Shown: one piece after another, positions 1 to 9,976 of the stretch
Position numbering within the stretch: the first letter of the stretch is position 1
Layout of the letters: each line of letters begins with the position of its first letter
Origin: Terfezia claveryi
Lineage: Eukaryota > Ascomycota > Pezizomycetes > Pezizales > Pezizaceae
Direction of reading: 5' to 3'
NCBI GenBank assembly: GCA_015179025.1
Contig: WHUX01000062.1
Location: forward strand, 1-57,500
Length of the DNA stretch: 57,500 nt
The notes under the pieces: model-generated
What the model saw: the letters and a program-made list of their open reading frames with translations, nothing else
Databases searched by the model: none
Told to the model about the DNA's origin: nothing
Position numbers and translations under genes: made by a program

Positions 1-97
1 GACTGGTTTCGGTGATGGTACTACGAGAATCAGTATCATTTTAAGAAATGTGGTATATCCATGGGCATACATGTAGGAAGCCATATCCTTCGCTTCT

Positions 98-660
98 TTA
101 AAGCGTTTGATACTGAAATTGACCACCTCTGGCAAGGCTGGTAATGCTGGTATTAATGCTCGCAGTTCCTTCCTCTGATTTGGATAGCTCGCAAAACCAT
201 GTGCATCTAAATCGATTACTTTCAGCGATGGGAAATGTTGGGAGAGCGGTAACTTCTCGAGCCACGACTCGACCTCGGATCCATCCAAGAAACACAAAGC
301 TTTGGACTGTGTGTGGGTTAGCATTGCACTTGAAAATCACAGGGCTAAGACGGCAGCACAAACAGGCATATGTGAAGATGGCCAAACCGGCTGGTATCCC
401 GTGCCATGGTAGTCGTTTGGCATAGGTACATTTTTCCCACAATCTATAGAAGTACCAGCTCCTCCAGTGCCAACCACGACACCATCATTGTTTACCCCAA
501 CGAAGGTGCCATTTTCAGAGACTTTTCCTTTGATATTGATGAGTGGGCGCTTAGGTTTCTTAAACCGTTTCCGATACTGCCTAGGGAAATGCATGGTAAG
601 TTCACAAAAGATATCAAGCTTTGCTTCGGTTTGACAAGAAATGAGAACGCATTCCAGAGG
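98..660 (-). other. Unidentified minus-strand coding-like stretch (possible exons or decayed gene)
   Basis: On the minus strand two pieces read like protein. One, about 590 to 420, is rich in basic residues and then turns Gly/Val rich. The other, about 320 to 90, contains FLDGSEVESWLEKL and SLKVIDLDAHGF and looks like a globular alpha/beta or leucine-rich segment. An in-frame stop near 341 separates them. A plausible intron explains this: a GTACCT donor near 436, a GCTAAC branch site and a CACACAG acceptor near 317. The piece also seems to run past the window edge. I do not recognise the family. It could be the downstream part of the same gene as the ORF at 1426-1749, or a relic. No function is assigned. 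Confidence 0.3.
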
Positions 661-1232
661 ATACGAACTCATAACGTGCCAGACGCCCAACGCATGAGTT
701 GGTAAGAAACTTGCGCTGAGACCTCCCCATGAAGCAATAACGTGGGTTGGATTTTAACTGCCAAAGCAGCTCCTTTGTACCGAAGTTTTCTTTTCGGTAC
801 GACAGGTCCGACAGTGTGAGAAAGCATAGTCAAACTCATAACGTGCCAGACGCCCAACGCATGAGTTGGTAAGAAACTTGCGCTGAGACCTCCCCATGAA
901 GTAACGTGGGTTGGATTTTAACTGCCAAAGCAGTTCCTTTGTACCGAGATTTTTTTCAGTCAGGCAAGAGTGAGAATGCATAGTCAAACTTACAACGTGC
1001 CAGACGCCCAACGCATGAGTTGGTAAGAAACTTGCGCTGAGACCTCCCCATGAAGTAACGTGGGTTGGATTTTAACTGCCAAACAGTTCATTTGTACCGA
1101 GATTTTTTTCGGTCTGACAAGAGTGAGAAAGCATAGTCAAACTCATAACGTGCCAGACTCCCAACGCATGAGTTGGTAAGAAACTTGCGCTGAGACCTTC
1201 CCATGAAGCAATAACGTGGGTTGGACTTTAAC
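661..1232. repeat. Four-copy tandem repeat, ~155-167 bp unit
   Basis: The unit begins near CGTGCCAGACGCCCAACGC and recurs at about 675, 842, 996 and 1149, giving periods of 167, 154 and 153 bp. The copies are highly similar, with small indels in a stretch that reads CTTTGTACCGA on the plus strand. On the minus strand each copy has an open stretch of roughly 30-50 codons, but the frame does not run cleanly through the array. One copy carries a GTAAGT (minus strand), so exon-like use is conceivable but not shown. Confidence 0.85.
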
Positions 1233-1425
1233 TGACTTAATTGAGCGTTAGGGATAAAATCCCAGAAACTCTCAAAGCAGCCCCTCTGACGAAAGCTCTT
1301 ACGAGCACAACTTCAAAGATTTTATATTTTCGGGCAAACTTTCTCAGATCGCAGGACAGGGTCCTTTGAATTTAAGAGGGTTCGCTCCTCACACCTCCCC
1401 CCAGCAAAATAGAGAGGACACTTAC

Positions 1426-1749
1426 GTTAGCTATTAATTTCGCAGCCTTCCTCCTTTCATCCGCAGTCCCCGAGTTATTGTATTCAGTGAGGAACTCGAG
1501 CCAGAACCCATTAATATTCGAGGCGTGCCACCCTTCAAACTCGGACTGTCGGCAGTAAACCTCAAAGGCCCCCAGGCTCCACGCCTCAGGGGGGTATTGT
1601 CGGAAGTATTGCTGCACGCATGCTCGACGAGATCGCTTGTTGCTGCGAGGCGATGTGGTTTTAGATGACGTACCTGGAGATGATGGTGGGTGTTGAGGTT
1701 GAACGTCGTGAACAGTTGACGCTGGCGATGAGGAGTTGTTCGAAACCAT
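1426..1749 (-). CDS. Hypothetical protein, probable first exon
   Basis: Starting at the ATG at 1749, the minus strand reads 108 codons. A Ser/Pro/Thr-rich low-complexity head is followed by a basic KRSRR patch and a Trp/Tyr-rich helical segment containing WSLGAFEVYC and GFWLEFLTEY. The frame stays open to a stop at 1372, but a consensus GTAAGT donor lies at 1425-1420 directly after the codons for LIAN, and a CTAAC branch site plus TCAG acceptor occur near 1233. Splicing into the tandem-repeat region is therefore likely. The open frame also extends upstream of 1749, where composition looks non-coding. I do not recognise the family. Confidence 0.4.
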
Positions 1750-1936
1750 CGCATCGTACCAACAAACCAGACAAGAAAAGTGTAGTCTGGTTGGGCGACA
1801 CGCGTTATATAAGTGGTAAGGTGCTAGGTAGCACAGAACTTTGCCGGATTTGTAGTCTTGGCGCTTCGTTGTAAGGAAGATGGGGGGAAAGTTGGGTGGG
1901 ACATTGTATTTATACTTATCCTGTGTAACTTTAAAT

Positions 1937-2254
1937 TTCAAAATCGGCACTCTTGGCATTTCCGAACCTTTCCATTAGGGTTCAAAATCGGCACTCTTGG
2001 CACTTCCACACCTTTCCATTAGTGGTCTATTGCGTTCAACTTGTTCTGGCACGAGACTACTTGTTCTTTTACATTCCATATGCAAACATGTTCTATGTTC
2101 AACTTGTTCTGCCACGAGACTATTTGTTCTTATGCAAACATAACGTAATCTCGTGACTAAACATAAAGTTGTCTCGTGACTAAAACATAAAGTAAGTCTC
2201 GTGATCTAAACATAGAGTAGCCTCGTGACTAAACATAGCGTGACTAAACATAAG
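1937..2254. repeat. Cluster of short tandem duplications
   Basis: Three neighbouring sets of direct repeats are visible. A ~43-bp duplication containing CAAAATCGGCACTCTTGGCA lies at 1937-1979 and 1981-2022. A ~34-bp duplication starting GTTCAACTTGTTCTG lies at 2034-2067 and 2098-2131. Five copies of CTCGTGAYTAAACATA, spaced about 18-25 bp apart, lie at 2149-2254. All lie immediately 3' of ORC2. Confidence 0.8.
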
Positions 2255-2287
2255 TATACCAATAATGCATGGACAAGCCTCGCAGAC

Positions 2288-4043
2288 CTACGCCACCATG
2301 ATATCCTCTAAAATGCTCTCCAACTCTTCTTTCCTGAACGGCGCCCACAGGACTTCTGTTCCTTGTACATCCTTCTTTGATGTCACCATTTGGTGGTCGT
2401 GGAACCTATTGGTTGGTATTCGTTAGAACTCCCGCTTTACCACCCTTTTAGGTGTGGGGTGAGACTTACTCCTTCAACAGCGTCCTAAATGCCATATCAT
2501 TACTACAAATGAACTCCTCCACACCCATTTGATACAGCACTTTATACTCCACCCCATACATCTCGCCTCCCTCGCCTGCTCCGCCTGCACCATCTTCCTC
2601 CATCGCCTGAAGCTGGTGAGACACGAGAATCCGGTACAACTCCTTCGCGTTTTGCGGTAGTGACGCAAGAACGTACTTAACACCTTTTGTCCCGCCCGCA
2701 CGGCCTGAGCCACCCATGTAGAGTAACTCTTCCACAGACGCTTCTGCAGAAGAATAAGGTTGGAAGGTGGTAGCGTCATGCCACAGGAAGTTGAATTGCG
2801 AGACTTTGGCAGAGTCCCACAGAAGAGGGGCTTTAATGTGGTCTGTGGATGCAATTAGGGAGACCCGAGGGTGAGAGGCCAGTCGAGAGAGAAGGGATTG
2901 ATGACGTTCGGCGCGGATGGATTCGCCATCGAGGGAGTGGATTATCAGAGTAATGCGGGCGTCAGACGGGAATCTCGTAGATGCGCCCTCATCGTTATCC
3001 TCATCATTATCCCCATCATCTTCTTCGCCGTCAAGGAGGCCTATAAGCTTGTCAAGCATGTCATTGGGGTTCGAGCCTAGTTTCCGCCTATGTTCGACCC
3101 CTAATATTGTCGCAAATATGTTATTGAGGATGTCTCTCGTGGTAACAGCGGGAACGTAGCCATTGACCACCACAATGTGGTTCTTTGGTGTGTATATTTT
3201 CGCTGCAAATTCCATGAGCAGTTGCCGTTTCGAGCCGTATCCGTATAGCATCACATTGAATCCCTGGCTCAGCTCAAAAGCCCACTGACCGAAATTCTCC
3301 CGATGCACATCCATCAGCATTGCCCGCTCGCCCTCATGTGGTAATGGGTATTCCCGTAATAAGCGGTAGTAATCCCCCAGATCTAGCTGCACCAAGCCAG
3401 CCAATGTGCTATTTGAAGTTTTTGTGCCTCTTCGGTGCTGTTCAAAGTAACTTTCGAATCCCTCTAAAGGAGGAGGTTCATATTTCTCCTGTATCTTCTT
3501 TTTTGTTGTACGTTTCTTCGTTGGACTCTTGCCACCCTGTGAATTACCACCTTCCTCCTCATCCAGTAAGCCATCCTCCACGTCCTCCACCTCCTCCTCA
3601 TCATCAAGTCCCTCCTCAAGCCCCAATTGCGAATATATCTTCGATGCAAGTAGATCCTCCCCCTCATCATCATCGGCATCACTTAGATCTCCGTTCATAG
3701 CCTTCTGCAACATAATTCTCGCCCCTTTCCTTCTTGCGGATTTATCGGCATTCCGGACAATGCCTGTGTCCCATGGATCTCCATCATCCTCATTATTTTT
3801 CGCGGCTCGTTTTGGTGTTTTGGGGATAGATTTTCGCGGAGAAGCTTGTGGGATGCCTGTGCCCTGATCTGGAAGATTTCGTTTTCGTCTGCTCGGGGTG
3901 GAAGGGATTGGTAGGGTCGTGGTGTAGGTAGTAGCAAGCTTGCTGGGGGAGCGTTGCGGGCGAGAATGTGGATCTGCAGAGGCAGAGCCTTCGGGTATTG
4001 GGGAAAGGTGCTGAGCTTCGTCGAATGGGAGCTTGCGTTTCAT
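2288..4043 (-). CDS. ORC2: Origin recognition complex subunit 2
   Basis: ORC2 is a core subunit of the six-protein complex that binds replication origins and loads the MCM helicase in the nucleus. Two exons: 4043-2470 and 2405-2288, joined over a 64-bp intron (GTAAGT donor, AATAG acceptor). They give 563 aa. The first ~190 residues are disordered, acidic and Lys/Ser/Pro rich. The conserved ORC2 region starts around GFESYFEQHR, followed by GQWAFELSQGFNVMLYGYGS and the IVVVNGY and LIIHSLDGESIR segments of its AAA+-like fold. The short second exon restores the typical C-terminal winged-helix end (FHDHQMVTSK, LWAPFRKEELESIL). Without the splice the protein would stop early at 2466. The identification is firm. 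Confidence 0.95.
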
Positions 4044-4199
4044 TAGGATGATGTTTAGGGGTCGAAATGGGGATGTAAGTGCTCAAACGGAATTCGCGAT
4101 GCTCGGTTGAGGTGAGAGGATCTAGTCCTAATTCGTCCAACCACATCCGCTTTAAGTAGTTAGAGCGACCAAGGGGCGACTTCAGGGTAACGGGCATTA

Positions 4200-6292
4200 A
4201 ATCTCTCCCCCCCTAACTGGCGATATAGGTCTCAAAAGAGATGGGCCCTACAACTCACTATCCTCTCCCAATTACAGATACCCATAGGACGGCCTATACG
4301 AAAGCAAATTCACAGCCAGCGAATTTTAACCGTTTCCACACATCTGAATGGGGCTAGTCATACTTCTCCGATAATAGGTGCACACAAGACTGAAATTTTA
4401 GGTTTTTTTTTTTTTTTTTTGTTAAATTTAGAAAAGAACCCCCCAGAATGCGTGGGTTTTTTCATCGGTATAATTCTAGAACTTAAAAGTTTTGTAAGGT
4501 GATATTCTGCTGTATGTTATAAGAGTAAGGGTTGCTTTTAGAGTTTAGATATAACTCAGAGCTCTTCTTGTATCAATTTTTTTTTGTCCCAACTAATTAT
4601 ACTGTATTGTACTTTATAGTAACTGGTCTAATTACATTCTAAACACAGTTTTTTTTAATTTGAATCTAGCAAACAAAGTAGTTAATTAGTATACGCACTA
4701 TGTGAGTAAGGGTTTCAGAGAAATTCAAAAAAAAAAAAAAAAAAAAGGAACCATTTTTACTATACTTACTTGATAGTTAGTTTCTTCATATATTTAGGCT
4801 ACTTATTCACTGGGCATTACTATATACTTTAAATATTATACACTCATATATTGAAGCTACAGCTATATTATAAAACTAATTTAGAGTTTATACTTAAGTC
4901 TAAGTCTAAGTAATAGTAGATTTGTATATATATAGCTATATGTATACTTACTATACTGTATATCTATCTATAATTAGTATTCTACATATAACATTGTTTT
5001 TTTATTCAAGTTTAGATATAGTTGGAATAGCTCTTCAAGTCTCAAAAAAAAAAAAAATTATAAGAAAAAAACTCAACTGTCCATATAGGCACCAGGTCGA
5101 TATATGATTTGACTGCTTTAACTCAAGTAGTCTAGCTCTGTATACCTTACGACGAGAAAGTGGAAGTTGAGGGTAACCTGAGCAATGAGAAGTTATTAAA
5201 AAATCTTCCAAAGAAGTACTCGTGTGGCACCTCCCTTCAGGGAAGTATGACAAGCCTTGGGTGGATTGAAGGAGAACACCACTCCCGTCCTATCTCTAAA
5301 CTCCGCGCTGAGCAAAATGAAAGAAAACACTAGCCAGGAGCCAATCATTTAATACTCTTTACTCAACACATTCCTATCCTCGGTATCTCTATGATAAAAA
5401 GAAAAAAGAGTGGGATTTACCGAGTCCCCGGTTGCAACTCACTAATTTAAATAAGGTGGCCCTCGATCCCATAACTTGTGTGGTGGGGTGAGAGAAATGA
5501 GACTAGGATGGGCAGCCGAGGGCGAGATGTTTTGTTTTGTTGGTTTTTTTTTTTTTTTAGATATGAAAACCCAAAGCCTGGGATTTAGGAAGGGGGAAGG
5601 GGGAAGGTGAATGAAGAGGATTACACGTACAGTAATGTACTAGTGCTCATAAGGTATGGTGGAAGGGGGGGAAACATGGGATACAGACATTAAAGTTAGT
5701 TTTAATCGTGAAACAATCCAATAAATATGCAAGATTATCGGTGTTGCTTGCATAGTCCTGTCTGGTGCGGCGACAATTGTCAACAGGGGCGCGGGTGGGG
5801 GGGGGGTGCGCAGCTTTACTTCGTTCAGGGTAAGGAACAATCCAACTAAACCAGTTCACTAAATATTCACGGTAACCTTCGAACTTGGCTTGATTACATA
5901 TCAATCACAAAACCCTCAACCACACAGGCACTAATATGTTTATAGGGCGAAAATCTCATTTACAGCAGGGAATACAGAAAAGCGAAGTTATCAACTTCAT
6001 TGGTGGTAGTTAGTAGCATTCTCCAAGAGAACTAGTGAGCTAGCCATCTAAAAACTAGCAGAGTCCCCCGCGGCACACACCGCCTCTGAAGGCAGCTAAA
6101 CTAACCAATGCGGAAATTTCCCCAAAAAAACACACCCAAAAATATCCTCGATACGAATAAGCGCAAGAAGGCATAATGATCCAAGTATCAAAAATCACAA
6201 ACCACAAACCACAACACCTGCCCTGCTGAACTAGGTGAGCATCGGCAAAGATTTTCCAAACAAGACAAGGGAGAGGCCCAGATTAGAATAAA
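4200..6292. other. AT-rich intergenic spacer between ORC2 and ALA synthase
   Basis: No convincing gene. About 4380-5100 is strongly AT-rich with long T or A runs (near 4402, 4726 and 5043) and many TA steps, as in decayed fungal repeats or RIP-affected DNA. About 5200-5260 holds a SINE-like tail (separate entry). About 5600-6290 is likely 3' UTR of ALA synthase, with a G-run near 5796. TTCAGGGTAA occurs at 4181 and 5824. Confidence 0.6.
5200..5260 (-). repeat. SINE-like dispersed repeat fragment (copy 1)
   Basis: CAGGGAAGTATGACAAGC at 5238-5255 matches CAGGGAAGTATGACGAGC at 28358-28375 at 17 of 18 positions. The neighbouring minus-strand words CACACGAGTACTT here and CACATGAGTGCTT there also align. 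The shared block is short, so the element type is an inference. Confidence 0.4.
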
Positions 6293-8343
6293 TTAAGCAG
6301 TAGCCTCCACCATCTGTGGTCGTTTCTCCAAGACAGTGTCAACGACGTACTCCTTACCGTGGGCATCCCTCTCCACAACAATCCTCGCCCCAGTCGCCAT
6401 CTTGCTTGGCAAAACCTTCGTAGCATTAACCAACCCCAACTGTTCATCCGCCCAGACATTCTCCACCCTAACACCCTCCACACCCACTCCACACAGCCCA
6501 CCAAGCCTCTCCCAGTCCTTGACTCGATTAATCCCAAGCTCCTGCCACACCTGCTCAAGTGCCTCAACAAGCTTCACCTGGTACTCCTCGGTATGTCCTG
6601 GGGTAGGGGTGATGCGGAGTCTCTCCTGACCAACAGGGACGGTAGGATAGTTAATCGCTTGAACGTAAATATTGTGTTCTTCAAGAAGCTTATCGCTGGC
6701 TTTCTTAGCAAGCTCTGCGCTTCCAACTAGAATAGGGACAATATGCGATGGGTTGGGGATGACTGGGATTCCTCTCTCGGCGAGCCGGGCCTTAGTCTGT
6801 CTAGTGTGCAGCTGTTGCAAAACACGGTCACCCTGGTACGAGTATTGATATTCAATAGCAGCACGGGCACCAGCCATGGTAGCTGGAGGCATGGTAGTGG
6901 TGAATATGAATCCAGGGGCAAGAGAACGGATCATATCGACGAACTTGGCACTACCTGCAATGTAACCACCAACACAACCATATGCCTTTCCGAGGGTTCC
7001 AGTAAAGATGTCAATACGATCCATCGCGGTTCCCTTGGGTTTTCCAGCAACGTGGGCCTCGAAGTCAAGATGTTCAGCTACACCCGCTCCATGCGGTCCA
7101 TACATACCTACAGCGTGAACCTCATCACAGAAGGTAATAGCACCATATTTGTCTGCAAGGTCGCAAATCTCCTTGATTGGGGCTACGGACCCGCACATGC
7201 TGTATACACTCTCGAAGGCAATAATCTTAGGAGTCTCCTTCGGGATAGTCTTCAACTTTGCTTCCAGATCCACCAAGTCGTTGTGCTTGAACACCATCTT
7301 AGCAGTGCCCGAGTGACGAATTCCCTGAATCATGGAGGCGTGGTTGAGCTGGTCACTGAGAATAACACAGCCAGGGAGTTTGCTACCGAGTGTAGCAAGG
7401 GTGGCATCGTTTGCAACGTAACATGAGCTGAAGACGAGAGCAGCCTCCTTGGCATGGAGTTTTGCGAGACTTGCCTCAAGGGCGATTGCGTGCTTGTTGT
7501 GACCGGAAATGTTACGGGTGCCTCCAGCACCAGCACCATAGGTGTCGATGGTTTCGTGCATTGCCCGGAGGACCTGTGGGTTCGATCCCATGCCAAGCTA
7601 TAGAAGGTTAATCAATTTTTGCGCCAACTATCGACACGTTTAGGGGCACATACATAGTCATTGGAACAAAACACCGTCACGATTTTGTCCTCAGTCTCCA
7701 TATGCGCCTTTGGAAAGTTCTTCGCAAGGCGGTTAATGTTGTTGAAATATCGATAGCTCTTGTCCTTGTGCTTCTTGTCCAACTCATTCTGATAGAACGC
7801 CTCATAGTTGAACGGCTTCCCCGTGTGAGACTGGGTTGCGGCAGCCGCAGCAGCTGGCGCAGGCCTGTGAATGAAAGACGTCATTTTTGCTGCTGCATTT
7901 GCAGCCTTCATTGCCGCAACTCCATGTGGGCAGATCCCCTTCGATGTATCGTAAACACCAGCCTTCATGTGCACACTCTCAATGGAGTCTGCCTGGGCCG
8001 GGGCCTTGGGCGTAGCATGGAGGTTTGCAGGCTTGCTGGGAACAACATAGGCCCTCTGCTGGGTCAAATTCGGAATTGCAGCAGTGGGAGTGCGGGCGCC
8101 ATTGCAGCCGCCGGCGGGACTGGTAGCAATAGTCGAGGCGGCCCTGTAACGCACAGACTGCACGGCGAGTGCCTTGCTCATGACGGGGCACCTGCGGGCA
8201 ATGACTTGCAGGTTCGACATCGTGCCTCCCGTTCCACCAGCGGCTGCTGGGGTAACAGTAGTGGACAGGGCACGGAGAGTCGTGGGAGACGTCCTCTTGA
8301 GGAAGGGACAGACGCGAGTGGACTGGCGGAGAAAGGAGTCCAT
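6293..8343 (-). CDS. HEM1: 5-aminolevulinate synthase, mitochondrial
   Basis: This PLP enzyme condenses glycine with succinyl-CoA to 5-aminolevulinate, the first step of heme synthesis in the mitochondrial matrix. Two exons, 8343-7654 and 7597-6293, with a 56-bp intron (GTATGT, CTATAG), give 664 aa. The splice restores FCSNDYLGMGSNP, an ALAS signature. Residues 1-~170 are an Arg/Ser/Ala-rich presequence and linker with three Cys-Pro dipeptides (about residues 12, 52 and 138) of the heme-regulatory-motif type. The catalytic core shows [15 protein letters not shown] (Asp ~388) and the PLP lysine in GTLGKAYG (Lys ~434). Family knowledge suggests the Cys-Pro motifs mediate feedback by heme on import or stability; that is inferred here. 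The gene symbol follows yeast; many filamentous fungi use hemA. Confidence 0.96.
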
Positions 8344-9976
8344 TTTTGCGGATCGAAAACGGTGAGGAAGGGGGGGGGGGGGGTTGTTCTGTTGGGCTCA
8401 ATGGGCACAAAAGCACGCGGCAAAGTATGGCGAGTCCTGCGGTAGGAGAATTGCAAAGCGGCTGATTTTTCTCTTTCACAAACGAGTACGCGGGACGAGG
8501 GACGAAAAGGAGAAAAAAAAAGATGGCCAAAAAATACAGGAAAAGATTATTTGTTTGGCGGAGGGTGATGTGGAAAAGTTATAAGCAATCTACAGTAGAT
8601 CCCCCACCCCTGCCGCAGCCAATCCGATGGCCGATGATTATTCCCCATCGCATGTCTTGTGCGGCCACCGCCGCTGGCCCTCGTGTTGGGCCCCAGGACA
8701 GCAAGTGCGGCGGCTGTTGTACGCAATAATGTGGCCGAACTGATACATCAGGGGCATCCGGGCCCTCCGTAGCGTTTCGTCCGGACTACCTGCCTAAGTA
8801 ATCAACAAATCCGTCCATCGCCATTGGCCAATTGCAAGGGTCAAACTTGGCATCAGGAGCAGCCCGGTGGTCCGCTGTCGGCTAGGTAGGTACAACACCC
8901 AACCCCCCCCCCTTCCCCGCCCCTACCAAAAAAAAAAAAAAAAAAAAAAAAAAGAGGCCCGATTTAGAAGTGCCCTCCATAGTCTTCGTCTCTCGTAAGC
9001 AAGCACACCTCCAGTACGCATAACACCGAGGACTTTTATTATTATTTATTCCGAGTACGTAAACTCTTATATTTTGATCATCCTATCATACCTACCTAGC
9101 CTCTCATTGATTTCTGGTCCCCCATCCACGAAACTATCGCATAAGGTTCTCCCTTTTAATAAATCACTTCCACTCCCCCCACACAGCCTAGGTACCGGTA
9201 GATTTTTTTTCCCTTCATTTCCTACGCATCAGAGAACACCGGGTATGTAGTTTTCTACTTACCTAGCTCTCTCCCCACCCCCCTTCTTTTTTTTTTTTTT
9301 TTTTTTCCCCCCGGCAGTCATTCTATATTTAGCGCATGTCTTTTTTGCGCCAGATTATCTTTTGCCTACCCATCAATCTAGTCAGGGGGTTCTAGCTGGC
9401 TCGACATATCTTACGCCCCCCCGAAGAAGATGTGCACACGAGTACCAAAGTTTTATTTTAATACCAGAAACTTAGAGGCCACATTACCCTCAACTCTCGG
9501 CCATAAACCACCACAGGTTCGGATTTAGGTAGTCCCAATCAATGCAACGATGAAAAAGCTCAATCCTATTAATACAGCCCAGTCTGGAGACCTAACTTTG
9601 GATATGCATACAGTATTCATCATTCCACATTCTCACCCCCGTTATATCCGATATTATAACCGAACCTTGCAGACTTGGCACCTCCCTCCCCCTGCTATGT
9701 ACCTTCTCTAAATTAATCAATGTATGTAGATTATTCAGGAACAAGCAACGGGGACTACATCTGCCGCGGCGCGGTACCCCACAATTCCACATAGCATGGT
9801 TCTAAACCCTAGCTCAGGAATCATCATCCCGCTCACTCCGGCCATATACGGCCCGTCGAAACGCGGCCGAAGGTAGTTCGCGCAAGTTACACAAGAGATC
9901 TTACATATCTGTAGAGTCAAAAGTGTGTGGTATGTATTATCCTTCGCTACAATAGTAGCGACAGCGTTAGCCGCAT
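8344..9976. other. Intergenic region upstream of ALA synthase
   Basis: The stretch holds the ALA synthase promoter and the region 3' of the SNF2 gene. It has a G-run at about 8370-8383, an A-run of ~24 at about 8930-8953 and a T-run near 9289-9306. No coding signal is convincing in either strand. Confidence 0.5.

Noticed and set aside
6336..8445. Long antisense open frames over ALA synthase and many other genes
   Set aside because: These are shadow frames opposite well-supported exons, with no domains of their own.
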